DNA from: Hydrogenophaga sp.
GTDB taxonomy: Bacteria > Pseudomonadota > Gammaproteobacteria > Burkholderiales > Burkholderiaceae_C
DNA length: 64,000 nt
NCBI RefSeq assembly: GCF_026125785.1
Contig: NZ_JAHCKL010000008.1
Span: 1 to 64,000, forward strand
Direction of reading: 5' to 3'
Below are positions 7,823 through 16,247 of the stretch, piece by piece; position 1 is the first letter of the stretch; each line of letters begins with the position of its first letter. The notes beneath the pieces are model-generated. The model was not told the DNA's origin and did no database searches. It saw only the letters and a list, made by a program, of their open reading frames with translations. The translations under genes were made by a program, and so were the position numbers.

Positions 7823-9109
7823 TCATTCCACCGCGAAATCCGCCCGCAGGAACCCCCGGAAGCGCGCCCGCCCGCCCCTCACGGGCACCTGCGTCAGTCG
7901 GTAGCGTGGGAAGCGCCGCAGGAAGCGGCCGATGGCGACGCGGCCCTCCAGACGCGCCAGGCTCAGCCCGGCGCACTGGTGGATGCCAAAACCGAAGGCC
8001 AGGTGCTTGTTGCCCTCGCGCGCGAGGTCGAGCACCTCGGGTTGGGCGAACTGCGCCGGATCCCGGTTGGCCGCGCCTATGCACAGCGTGACCAGCGTGC
8101 CGGCAGGCACGGCCACCTCGCCGATCCGCGTGTCCTTCACGGCACGGCGGTTGCCCAGTTGGTTGGACGATTCGAAGCGCAGGAACTCGTCGACCGCGAG
8201 GCTGAGCATGGCTTCCTGCGCGGCCTCATCGCCGCCGGCCTGCGCCATGGAAGCGAGCAGGCCGGCGAGCGCCTGCGGGTGTTCCTGCAGCGTGATCAGG
8301 CCGTTGCCGATCAGGTTGGTGGTGGTCTCGTGGCCCGCGTTGAGCAGGAAGATGCAGTTCTGCAGCAACTCCGCTTCGCTGAGTTGCTCGCCACCGGCCT
8401 CGCCCAGGATGAGGCGCGTGAGCACATCGCGCTGCGGGTCGCCCGGCTGGCGGCGGCGCGCGGCCACCAGGGTGCGCAGGTAGTCCAGCATGTCGGTGAC
8501 GGCCTGGTTGCCCAGGGCCTGCTGCTGTGGCGTCAGCGTGGGTTCCAGCGCGCCCAGGATGGCCAGCGACCAGGCGCGCAGCGGGCCACGCTCGGTGTGT
8601 GGCACGTCCAGCAGGTTGCCGATGATTTCCACCGGGATCGCGGAGGCGAAGTCCTCGATCAGGTCGCCACCGCCTCGGGCCTCAATGCGGTCGAGCAGCC
8701 CGTCCACCAGCGTCACCAGGCCGGGCTCCATCTCGTCGATGGCGCGCCGGGTGAGCGCACCCATGATGAGCCGGCGCACCCGGGTGTGCAGCGGCGGGTC
8801 ATTGAACACCAGGCTGGTGGTGTGGTGCTCGAACAGTGGCGAACCGCGACCGTACTTGGGCGCGAACTCCACCTGCTTGTCCGAACTGAAGGCCGCTGCG
8901 TCGCGGTAGACCGCCATGAGGTCGGCGCAACGCGTGAGAAAGAGGGAACCATCGGGCATGCGGCGCACGGGCTCGCTGGCGCGCAGGGCGGCGTACACCG
9001 GGTAGGGGTTGGCCAGGAAGTCGGGCGGCAGGGCACGCAGATCGAAGCCGCGCGCGATCTCCTGCGCGCGGTCTGGCGCCATGGCTGGGGTGATGTCCGT
9101 GAGGTTCAT
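7823..9109 (-). CDS. Cytochrome P450
   Basis: 428 residues, soluble and without a membrane anchor, as usual for bacterial P450s. The I-helix oxygen-activation motif is AGHETTTN, the K-helix ExxR is EFLR, and the heme-binding loop is FGFGIHQCAG with the proximal Cys. The N-terminal PPDFLANPYPVYAALRASEPVRR is typical. Its start overlaps the stop of the alpha/beta hydrolase upstream (ATGA), so the two are co-translated and probably act on the same compound. No ferredoxin or reductase gene is adjacent. The substrate is unknown. It converges on the yihY-type gene with 13 bp between stops. Confidence 0.93.
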   Translation of the reverse strand: MNLTDITPAMAPDRAQEIARGFDLRALPPDFLANPYPVYAALRASEPVRRMPDGSLFLTRCADLMAVYRDAAAFSSDKQVEFAPKYGRGSPLFEHHTTSLVFNDPPLHTRVRRLIMGALTRRAIDEMEPGLVTLVDGLLDRIEARGGGDLIEDFASAIPVEIIGNLLDVPHTERGPLRAWSLAILGALEPTLTPQQQALGNQAVTDMLDYLRTLVAARRRQPGDPQRDVLTRLILGEAGGEQLSEAELLQNCIFLLNAGHETTTNLIGNGLITLQEHPQALAGLLASMAQAGGDEAAQEAMLSLAVDEFLRFESSNQLGNRRAVKDTRIGEVAVPAGTLVTLCIGAANRDPAQFAQPEVLDLAREGNKHLAFGFGIHQCAGLSLARLEGRVAIGRFLRRFPRYRLTQVPVRGGRARFRGFLRADFAVE

Positions 9110-9924
9110 GGCCGCAGGAAATCGCGCAGTGCCGCCAGCATGGCGTCGGGCGTCTCGTTCATCTGGTGGTGGCCCACGGGCAGGCTGGCCACCTGCACCT
9201 GCCGGCCTGCCGCGCGGGCTGCTTGCACCAGGGCCTGTGCGGCCTTCGGGGGCGTCATCTGGTCCTGGTTCCCGAGCACGAACAGCACCGGGCAGGTGAT
9301 GCGCGCGATGGCCGCCTCGCCACCCGCATAGTTGTCGCAGGCCACGAAGCCCCGGTGGAAGACGTTGACCTTGGGGTTGCTGCGCAGCACGCGGCGGTTG
9401 AGCGCCACGTTGGCGCCATGCACCCAGGTGCCCGGGCCCAGCGCGGATGGCGGAGCGGCCAGCGTGCTGCGGGAGAACACATTGATCATCTGGATCGCCT
9501 TTTCGGGTTCCTTGAGCGAGGACTCGATCAGCGCTGGCGACACCTTCATGGGCGCAGCCGTGCCGACGAGCACCAGATGGCTCACACGTTCGCCCAGGCG
9601 CGCGGCGGCTTCCAGCGCGATGAGCGACCCCCAGCTGTGGCCCACCAGCGCGGCGCGCTGCACGCCGGCCGCGTCCAGCAGGGCGGCGATGAAATCGGCC
9701 GCGGCCTCCACCGAAGCCGGCGCCTCGCCTTCGCTGCGGCAGTGACCAGGCAGGTCCAGCGCCAGCACGTTCCAGCCGTGGTGCGCGAGGTAGCGGCTCT
9801 GCAGGATCCACACGCTGTGGTCGTTGAGCACGCCGTGGATGAAGACCACGGTGGGCTTGCCGGCATCGAAAGGCTTGCCGCCGGTGTAGCAATAGGTCTT
9901 TGCGCCGTTGACCAGGAGTTCCAT
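9106..9924 (-). CDS. Alpha/beta-fold hydrolase
   Basis: 272 residues. Visible parts are the oxyanion-hole HG (VVFIHGVLND), the nucleophile elbow GHSWGS, the acid in GNQDQMTPP, and the catalytic His near the end (PVGHHQMNE), so the triad is complete. No signal peptide is seen, so it is probably cytoplasmic. The start is placed at MELLVNGAKTYCY because homology begins there. An in-frame ATG 12 codons upstream has no visible ribosome binding site. It is coupled to the P450 gene by a four-base overlap, which suggests a two-step pathway on a lipophilic ester or lactone. Confidence 0.88.
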   Translation of the reverse strand: MELLVNGAKTYCYTGGKPFDAGKPTVVFIHGVLNDHSVWILQSRYLAHHGWNVLALDLPGHCRSEGEAPASVEAAADFIAALLDAAGVQRAALVGHSWGSLIALEAAARLGERVSHLVLVGTAAPMKVSPALIESSLKEPEKAIQMINVFSRSTLAAPPSALGPGTWVHGANVALNRRVLRSNPKVNVFHRGFVACDNYAGGEAAIARITCPVLFVLGNQDQMTPPKAAQALVQAARAAGRQVQVASLPVGHHQMNETPDAMLAALRDFLRP

Positions 9925-9987
9925 GTCGGGTCTTTCGTCTGTTCCCCTGAACTTGTCCATCGGGGCGGGTTGGGGTGGTTGGGAGGG

Positions 9988-10062
9988 GCTTCGACAGGCT
10001 CAGCCCGAACGGGAGGGGGCTCAGCCCGAACGGGAGGGGGCTCAGTCCGAACCGGGAAGTCG
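9988..10062. repeat. REP-like element with 21-bp tandem tail
   Basis: A CTTCGACAGGCTCAGCCCGAACGG core is followed by three head-to-tail units of exactly 21 bp (from 9998, 10019 and 10040) with consensus GCTCAGCCCGAACGGGAGGGG. The core can fold (TTCG with CGAA, GGC with GCC). The element lies between the starts of the hydrolase operon and the end of metY. Similar cores occur at five other places in this window. Confidence 0.85.
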
Positions 10063-10077
10063 CCACGAACCGGGGGC

Positions 10078-11385
10078 TTAGCCTGCCTTTTCTGCGGCTT
10101 TGAGCGCGCGCTTGAGATCGTCGATCAGGTCATCAGGGTCCTCCAGTCCGATCGACAGGCGGATCGTGCCCGGCCCGATGCCTCCGGCAGCCAGTGCTTC
10201 GTCGCTCATGCGGAAATGGGTGGTGGAAGCGGGGTGGATCACCAGCGAGCGACAGTCGCCCACGTTGGCGAGGTGGCTGAAGAGCTTGAGCGCCTCGATG
10301 AAGGCTTTGCCTTGCGCGCGTGAGCCTTTGATGTCGAAGCTGAAGACGGAGCCCGCGCCCCTGGCGCCGAAGCGCAGCAGCTTTTGCGCCAGTGCGTGGC
10401 TGGGGTGCTCCGGCAGCAGCGGGTGGCCCACGCGGCTCACCAGCGGGTGGCTGGCCAGGAACTGCACCACTTTCTCGGTGTTGCCCATGTGCCGTTCCAT
10501 CCGCAGCGAAAGGGTCTCGATGCCCTGCAGGATCAGCCAGGCGCTGTGCGGGCTCATGCAGGCGCCAAAGTCGCGCAGGCCCTCACGCCGCGCGCGCAGC
10601 AGAAACGCACCCACCGTGCTCTCTTCAGTGAACACCATGTTGTGGAACCCTTCGTACGGCTCGGAGAGCTCCGGAAAGCGGCTCGAGGCGGCCCAGTCGA
10701 AGCTGCCCCCATCCACCACCACGCCGCCGATCACGGTGCCGTGGCCGCTGAGGAACTTGGTGGCGGAGTGGTAGACGATGTCGGCGCCCAGCTCCAGTGG
10801 CCGCACCAGGTAGGGCGTGGTCAGCGTGGAGTCCACCAGCAGGGGCACGCCGGCCTCGTGGGCGATCTGGCTCACGGTGGGGATGTCCAGCACGTCCAGG
10901 CCGGGGTTGCCCACCGTTTCACCAAAGAACAGGCGTGTGTTGGGCCGCAGCGCGTCGCGCCAGCCGTCGATGTCGCCCGGCTTGACGAAGGTGGTCTCGA
11001 TGCCGAAGCGGCGCAGCGTGTAGTGCAGCAGATTCTGGCTGCCGCCATAGAGCGCGGTGCTGGCCACGATGTGCGAGCCCGCGCCCATCAGCGTGGCCAC
11101 GGCCAGGTGCAGCGCCGCCTGGCCGCTGGCGGTGGCGATGGCACCTATGCCGCCTTCGAGTGCGGCCATGCGCTGCTCGAACACCGCGTTGGTCGGGTTG
11201 CTGATGCGGCTGTAGACGTGGCCCGCGCGCTCCAGGTTGAACAGCGCCGCCGCGTGGTCGCTGGACTCGAAGACGAAGGAGGTAGTGAGGTGGATGGGCA
11301 CCGCGCGCGCACCGGTGGCCGGGTCGGGCGCGGCGCCAGCGTGCAGGGCCAGGGTGTCAAAGCCGGGGTCAGCATAGCCGGGCAT
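10078..11385 (-). CDS. metY: O-acetylhomoserine aminocarboxypropyltransferase (sulfhydrylase)
   Basis: 435 residues, the length of MetY rather than the shorter MetZ or MetB. It is a PLP enzyme of the Cys/Met metabolism family: substrate-binding YSRISNPTNAVFEQRMAALEGG, the PLP-contacting ASGQAALH, Asp in LLVDSTLTTPYL, and the Schiff-base Lys in HSATKFLSGHGTVIGG. It should condense O-acetylhomoserine with sulfide to homocysteine in methionine synthesis. The start is the ATG with AGGAGA nine bases upstream. A longer frame upstream has no homology. The divergent neighbour is the CBS protein gene. Confidence 0.92.
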   Translation of the reverse strand: MPGYADPGFDTLALHAGAAPDPATGARAVPIHLTTSFVFESSDHAAALFNLERAGHVYSRISNPTNAVFEQRMAALEGGIGAIATASGQAALHLAVATLMGAGSHIVASTALYGGSQNLLHYTLRRFGIETTFVKPGDIDGWRDALRPNTRLFFGETVGNPGLDVLDIPTVSQIAHEAGVPLLVDSTLTTPYLVRPLELGADIVYHSATKFLSGHGTVIGGVVVDGGSFDWAASSRFPELSEPYEGFHNMVFTEESTVGAFLLRARREGLRDFGACMSPHSAWLILQGIETLSLRMERHMGNTEKVVQFLASHPLVSRVGHPLLPEHPSHALAQKLLRFGARGAGSVFSFDIKGSRAQGKAFIEALKLFSHLANVGDCRSLVIHPASTTHFRMSDEALAAGGIGPGTIRLSIGLEDPDDLIDDLKRALKAAEKAG

Positions 11386-11591
11386 GGGTAATGTCTCCTG
11401 GGCAATGGATGTGGAAACGGTGGAAGCGGCCCACCACCGGACCGTGCCAGGGCAGGTCGGGCCCCTGGAAGGGGCGACCCGCGCAGCGGCGCAGCGTGGG
11501 GAATTCGGGGATTGTGGGCTATATTGCACGAACGCCAGCCCCGCTGGAGACACCCCTACACAGAGATCAAGGCAAGCCGAGGAGAACGGTC

Positions 11592-12059
11592 ATGAAAGTC
11601 AGCGACATCCTGCGCGTCAAGGGCGGCACGCTCTACACCATCCAGCCGGAAGAGTCCCTGGAGCAGGCCGTGGAGACCATGGCGCAGTTCGACATCGGGT
11701 CCCTGGCCGTGATGGACCATGGCGACCTCGTGGGCATGCTCACCTTCCGCGAGATCATCCACACCCTCGCACGCAACGGTGGCCAGCTTGGCGGCAAGAC
11801 GGTGCGCACCGTGATGGACGACCACCCCATGAGCTGCACCCCGGAGACCGAGCTGGACCAGGTCCGCCCCATGATGCTGGAGAGGCACACCCGCTACATG
11901 CCGGTCATGGACAACAAGATGCTGATGGGCGTGATCAGCTTCTACGACGTGGCCAAGGCCGTGGTGGACAGCCAGAACTTCGAGAACAAGATGCTCAAGG
12001 CCTACATCCGCGACTGGCCTGAGGAAGAGACGGGCAAGAGCGAGCCCAATTTCCCCTGA
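11592..12059 (+). CDS. CBS-domain pair protein
   Basis: 155 residues made almost wholly of two CBS domains (about 8-62 and 75-130), the second with HTRYMPVMDNKMLMGVISFYDVAKAV. Stand-alone CBS pairs bind adenosyl nucleotides and regulate partners that cannot be named here. The start ATG has GAGGAGA seven bases upstream. It converges on phaZ with 15 bp between the stops. Confidence 0.88.
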   Translation: MKVSDILRVKGGTLYTIQPEESLEQAVETMAQFDIGSLAVMDHGDLVGMLTFREIIHTLARNGGQLGGKTVRTVMDDHPMSCTPETELDQVRPMMLERHTRYMPVMDNKMLMGVISFYDVAKAVVDSQNFENKMLKAYIRDWPEEETGKSEPNFP

Positions 12060-12074
12060 GCAGGCCGGGGCCGC

Positions 12075-13286
12075 TCACTCCGTCGCAGAGTGGATCATCT
12101 CCCGCACGCGCGGGTAGATCTGCTGGTTCCACTTGCGCCCGCTGAACACGCCGTAGTGGCCCACGCCGGTCTGCACGTGGTGCGTCTTCATGTAAGGCCG
12201 CACGCTGCTGCACAGGTCCTGCGCGGCCACGGTCTGGCCGATGGAGCAGATGTCGTCGCGCTCGCCTTCCACGGTCATGAGCGCGGTGCGGCGGATGGCG
12301 GCGGGGTTGACGGTGCGGCCGTTCCAGGTGAGCACGCCGCGTGGCAGGTCGTAGGTCTGGAACACCTTTTCCACCGTTTCCAGGTAGAACTCGGCGGGCA
12401 GGTCGTTGACCGCCAGGTATTCCTCGTAAAAGTCCTGGATCACGCCAGCCTCTTCGGTGCGGCCGGCCAGCAGGTGGTCGTAGATGTTGCGGAAGGACTG
12501 CTTGTGCCGGTCCGGGTTCATGCTCATGAAGGCGGTGAGCTGCACGAAGCCTGGGTACACGCGGCGCATGAAGCCCGCGTGCGGCAGCGGCACGTGGCTG
12601 ATGAGGTTCTTCTCGAACCAGTCGATGGGTTTGCTGGTGGCCAGCCGGTTCACCTCGGTGGGGTTGACGCGGCAGTCCACCGGGCCCGCCATCAGCGTGA
12701 GACTGCGCGGCTGGGCCGGGTTGTCGTCTTCCGCCATGACGGCCGTGGCCGCCAGCGCGGCCACGCAGGGTTGGCAGACCGCCACCATGTGCGCGCCGGT
12801 TCCCACCGCTTCGGTGAAGCGGATCATGTAGGTGATGTAGTCGTCCAGGCCAAAGGCGCCGTGGCGCAGCGAGACATCGCGCGCGTTGTGCCAGTCGGTG
12901 ATGTAGACATCGTGGTCCTGCAACAGCGTGCGCGCGGTCTCGCGCAGCAGCGTCGCGAAGTGGCCAGACAGCGGTGCCACCAGCAGCACCTTGGGCTGGG
13001 GCTCTACCCCTTCCTTGCGGAAGCGCAGCAGCGTGCCGAAGGGCAGCGTCAGCACCACCTCCTCGGTCACGGGGATCGCCTGCTCGCCCACCATCACCTG
13101 CCGGATGTTGTAGGGGGGGCGCGTGTGCGTGAGCCGCATGCGGGAGATCACGTCGCACGCGGCGGACATCTTGCGCAGCAGCGAACCTTCGGTGTTCTTG
13201 AGCCAGAGCGCCGCACTCAGGTGCTGGGCGCTCATGCGCAGGGGCGAGACCAGGTCGGATTGGAGCTGGTAGGCCTGATACATCAT
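12075..13286 (-). CDS. phaZ: Intracellular polyhydroxyalkanoate depolymerase
   Basis: 403 residues, no signal peptide. It should hydrolyse native intracellular PHB granules to 3-hydroxybutyrate oligomers. The nucleophile position of the lipase-like box is a cysteine (C171 in VAVCQPC), as described for PhaZ1 of Ralstonia eutropha. The other triad members are probably Asp in EGERDDICSIGQT and His in GVGHYGVFSG. The start has two adjacent ATGs (13286 and 13283). The open frame extends much further upstream, but that part lies under the divergent gene. The divergent neighbour is a GST-like gene. Confidence 0.93.
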   Translation of the reverse strand: MMYQAYQLQSDLVSPLRMSAQHLSAALWLKNTEGSLLRKMSAACDVISRMRLTHTRPPYNIRQVMVGEQAIPVTEEVVLTLPFGTLLRFRKEGVEPQPKVLLVAPLSGHFATLLRETARTLLQDHDVYITDWHNARDVSLRHGAFGLDDYITYMIRFTEAVGTGAHMVAVCQPCVAALAATAVMAEDDNPAQPRSLTLMAGPVDCRVNPTEVNRLATSKPIDWFEKNLISHVPLPHAGFMRRVYPGFVQLTAFMSMNPDRHKQSFRNIYDHLLAGRTEEAGVIQDFYEEYLAVNDLPAEFYLETVEKVFQTYDLPRGVLTWNGRTVNPAAIRRTALMTVEGERDDICSIGQTVAAQDLCSSVRPYMKTHHVQTGVGHYGVFSGRKWNQQIYPRVREMIHSATE

Positions 13287-13379
13287 GGTGTTGTCCTGGT
13301 GGGAACGTGCCCTCGGTGCAGGCAAGTTGCGGGCCAACCCTCGTCCGCACCGGTGAGGTGCGCACCACCAGCACCGAGT

Positions 13380-13395
13380 TGGCACAGGCCTTGCT
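13380..13395 (+). promoter_or_regulatory. Candidate sigma-54 promoter for the GST-like gene
   Basis: TGGCAC-N5-TTGCT matches the -24/-12 consensus of RpoN promoters (TGGCACG-N4-TTGCW) with the correct spacing. The predicted transcript would start near 13406, five bases before the GAGGAG ribosome binding site at 13411. Upstream lies GGTGCGCACC, a 10-bp palindrome at about 13358-13367 that could bind an activator. This is pattern matching only. Confidence 0.45.
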
Positions 13396-13425
13396 GTGAC
13401 GTGGTTCCCAGAGGAGCAACCCACC

Positions 13426-14082
13426 ATGGCCAAAGCGGTACTGACCATCAGCAGCAAGAACTACGGCGCCTGGGCCCTGCGCGGCTGGCTGATGGCGCGG
13501 CTGGCCAAGCTGGACTTCGTCGAGCATGTGATCCCACCCGACGACCCGGCCATGAAGGCCGAGATGCTGCTGCTCTCCGCCTCCATGCGCGTACCCGCGC
13601 TGGAGCACGACGGCATCCACGTCTGGGACACGCTGGCCATCGGCGAGTACCTCAACGAGATCAAGCCCAAGGCCGGCCTGCTGCCCGCCGACCGGGCCGC
13701 GCGCGCCCACTGCCGCGCCATCTGCGGCGAGATGCACTCGGGCTTCTCGGCCATGCGCTCCTCGCTGCCCATGAACATCAAGGCCTCGTTTCCCGGCTTC
13801 AAGCTGTGGTCCCGCGCGCGCACCGACATCGACCGCGTCGAGGCCATCTGGACCGAGTGCCTGGATACCTACGGCGGCCCGTACCTCTTTGGTGAGAAAC
13901 CCTGCATGGCCGACGCCATGTTCGCCCCGGTGGTCACGCGCTTCATCACCTACGAGGTGGAGATCTCCGAAGCCAGCGTGGCCTACTGCGACACCATCAT
14001 GGCGCTGCCCGCCATGAAGGAATGGGTGGCCGCTGCCGAGGCCGAGCCGGACGACATTGACGAGCTCGACGCCGAGTTTTGA
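13426..14082 (+). CDS. Glutathione S-transferase family protein
   Basis: 218 residues. The N-terminal thioredoxin-fold domain (about 1-80) has the SKNYGAWALRGWLMARLA motif near the start and RVPALEHDGIHVWDTLAIGEYL, where the Pro is the conserved cis-Pro and the following acidic/Thr region contacts glutathione. The helical C-terminal domain ends with an acidic tail. The reaction is unknown. It is not one of the well-characterised detoxifying classes by eye. GAGGAG nine bases before the ATG sets the start. A candidate sigma-54 promoter precedes it. Confidence 0.85.
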   Translation: MAKAVLTISSKNYGAWALRGWLMARLAKLDFVEHVIPPDDPAMKAEMLLLSASMRVPALEHDGIHVWDTLAIGEYLNEIKPKAGLLPADRAARAHCRAICGEMHSGFSAMRSSLPMNIKASFPGFKLWSRARTDIDRVEAIWTECLDTYGGPYLFGEKPCMADAMFAPVVTRFITYEVEISEASVAYCDTIMALPAMKEWVAAAEAEPDDIDELDAEF

Positions 14083-14130
14083 CTCACCCCCGCCGCGCCT
14101 TCTGGGCGGGCGGGCAGGGCGTGCGCAGCG

Positions 14131-14553
14131 CTATTTCCAGGGCGTGGGCGGCGGAATGTCGCAGACCGGGTCCACGTCCACGGTCTTGAAGTCGGCGGGG
14201 GAGACGATCTCCAGGTACTCCATGTCGGGCGAGTAGTCGAACAGGTAGTGGCGGATGCCAGGGCGCTGGTGCACGCAGTCGCCGGCCTGCACCAGGGTGA
14301 CCTGGTCCTCGTACATGAACTTGGCCCAGCCCTTGACCATGATCACGATCTGGAAGTCCGCCTCGTGGCGGTGCCAGCCGGTACCGCCGTCGGGCGGCAT
14401 ATTGGCCTTGACCAAATGCGCGATCACCTTGCCGTGCGTGGCCTCGGCGATGCCCAGGTCGCGGTACAGGAAGAAATCGCGCAGGCCACCGCCCTTGTAC
14501 TCGCCTTCATCGGCCTTGACGTGGGAGAACAGCGTGGAGGTTCTGTCGAGCAT
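14131..14553 (-). CDS. Cupin-domain protein
   Basis: 140 residues forming a single cupin barrel. Motif 1 is GWHRHEADFQIVIMVKG (two His and a Glu as metal ligands) and motif 2 is GDCVHQRPGIRHYL. It is probably a small metal-dependent enzyme or binding protein. The substrate cannot be named. The start ATG has AAAGGAGCG upstream. The open frame runs 39 codons further upstream without homology. It converges on the GST-like gene. The 48-bp gap between them has an imperfect GC-rich hairpin that could terminate both. Confidence 0.82.
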   Translation of the reverse strand: MLDRTSTLFSHVKADEGEYKGGGLRDFFLYRDLGIAEATHGKVIAHLVKANMPPDGGTGWHRHEADFQIVIMVKGWAKFMYEDQVTLVQAGDCVHQRPGIRHYLFDYSPDMEYLEIVSPADFKTVDVDPVCDIPPPTPWK

Positions 14554-14719
14554 GGAAGCGCTCCTTTCTGGGGATTCACAGCCACAAATCTGCTGCGGTG
14601 CAGCACGAAGCACGAAATGTTCCCGTGTCACTTCGGCCCGGCGGGGCATGAAAGCGGCTGGTGCGTGCACCAGACTGGCTCACCGGCGCACCAGCAGGCC
14701 TCGGGGATAATCGGGTCCC

Positions 14720-15820
14720 ATGAGCGGCAACACCTTCGGCACCCTGTTTTGCGTCACCAACTTTGGTGAGTCCCACGGCCCGGCCATCGGCTGCGTCATC
14801 GATGGCTGCCCGCCGGGCATGGCACTCAGCGAGGCCGACATCCAGGGCGACCTGGACCGCCGCCGACCCGGCACCAGCAAGTTCGTCACCCAGCGCAACG
14901 AGCCCGACACGGTGGAGATCCTCAGCGGCGTCTACGAGGGCCGGACCACCGGCACGCCCATCGCCCTGCTGATCCGCAACACCGACCAGCGCAGCAAGGA
15001 CTACGGCAACATCCTGCAGACCTTCCGCCCCGGCCATGCCGACTACACCTACTGGCAGAAATACGGCATCCGCGACCCGCGCGGTGGCGGCCGCAGCTCC
15101 GCACGCCTGACCGCACCCACCGTGGCCGCCGGCGCAGTCGCCAGGAAATGGCTCAAGGAACGCTACGGCACGACCTTCCGCGGCCACATGACGCAGATCG
15201 GCGAGATCGGCATTCCCTTTGAAAGCTGGGACCACGTCCCCAACAACCCCTTCTTCGCCCCTGTGGCCGATGTCTCCGAGATCGAGGCCTACATGAGCGA
15301 ACTGCGCAAGAGCGGCGACTCCTGCGGCGCGCGCCTGCGCGTGACCGCACAAGGCATGCCCGTGGGCCTGGGCCAGCCGCTGTACGACCGGCTCGACGCC
15401 GACATCGCGTACGCCATGCTCGGCATCAACGCCGTCAAAGGCGTGGAAATCGGCGCCGGATTCGACAGCGCCGGGCACCTGGGCAGCATGCACGGCGACA
15501 GCCTCACGCCCGAGGGCTTCAAGGGCAACAACGCCGGGGGCGTGCTGGGAGGCATCAGCACCGGGCAGGACCTGGAAGTCTCCATCGCCATCAAACCCAC
15601 CAGCTCCATCCTGGTACCGCGCGAAACCATAGACACTTCCGGCCAGCCCACCGAGGTCGTCACCAAGGGCCGTCACGACCCCTGCGTCGGCATCCGCGCC
15701 ACCCCCATCGCCGAAGCCCTGCTCGCCCTGGTGGTCATGGACCATGCCCTGCGCCACCGCGCCCAATGTGGCGACGTGAAACTGCCCACCCCCGACATCG
15801 CGGCCAAGTCGCGCACGTGA
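14720..15820 (+). CDS. aroC: Chorismate synthase
   Basis: 366 residues, normal length. It makes chorismate from EPSP with reduced FMN, the last common step to aromatic amino acids. Signatures: [19 protein letters not shown] at the N-terminus, [33 protein letters not shown] with the catalytic Arg/Ser region, [10 protein letters not shown], and the C-terminal [17 protein letters not shown]. It is remote from aroQ and aroE (about 6 kb downstream on the other strand). Followed by the 21-bp repeat array. Confidence 0.97.
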   Translation: MSGNTFGTLFCVTNFGESHGPAIGCVIDGCPPGMALSEADIQGDLDRRRPGTSKFVTQRNEPDTVEILSGVYEGRTTGTPIALLIRNTDQRSKDYGNILQTFRPGHADYTYWQKYGIRDPRGGGRSSARLTAPTVAAGAVARKWLKERYGTTFRGHMTQIGEIGIPFESWDHVPNNPFFAPVADVSEIEAYMSELRKSGDSCGARLRVTAQGMPVGLGQPLYDRLDADIAYAMLGINAVKGVEIGAGFDSAGHLGSMHGDSLTPEGFKGNNAGGVLGGISTGQDLEVSIAIKPTSSILVPRETIDTSGQPTEVVTKGRHDPCVGIRATPIAEALLALVVMDHALRHRAQCGDVKLPTPDIAAKSRT

Positions 15821-15849
15821 ACGGACACCTGCTCGAACCGAGCGCTCGC

Positions 15850-16221
15850 CAGATTGAGCAGAGTCCGCAGCCTTTTGGAGCGAGCCCTGATCCGTTCATA
15901 GCGCGTCCTCGTCGGTCCCGGGTCGGTCCTGGCTGCTTCGGAGTAAGTCCTGGCCGGTTCGGAGCGAGTCCTGGCCCGTTCGGAGCAAACCCTGGTCCGT
16001 TCGAATGGAGCTCCGATCCGTTCGGACTGAGCTTGTCGAAGTCCTCACCAACCACGCACGCGCGTTTCGACAAGCTCAACGCGAACGGACATACGCTCAA
16101 CGCGAACGGATGCAGACCCAATGGAAATGGATATCGACCCAATGGGAGCGGATATAGGCCCAACACACACGGATGCAAGTCCAGCGCGTACCAGCGGAAG
16201 CCCAGGCCGAACGGTGACCTG
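15850..16221. repeat. Inverted array of exact-period 21-bp units around a REP pair
   Basis: Eight 21-bp units run from 15850 to 16017 (best consensus CCGTTCGGAGCGAGTCCTGG), then a REP core at about 16018-16041. A 22-bp spacer follows, then an inverted REP core at about 16064-16088. Seven 21-bp units in the opposite sense start at 16075 and run to 16221 (for example CTCAACGCGAACGGATGCAG). No unit has an insertion or deletion although bases differ widely. The array fills the whole aroC to MFS gap, where no conventional gene is seen. An open frame reads through it (15766-16251) as heptapeptides. Confidence 0.85.
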
Positions 16222-16247
16222 ACGACGCACCAGAGACGGAGAGCACC

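Noticed and set aside
14083-14130. Bidirectional terminator between the GST-like and cupin genes
   Set aside because: A GC-rich imperfect hairpin exists, but no T-run follows on either strand, so it is mentioned only in the cupin entry.
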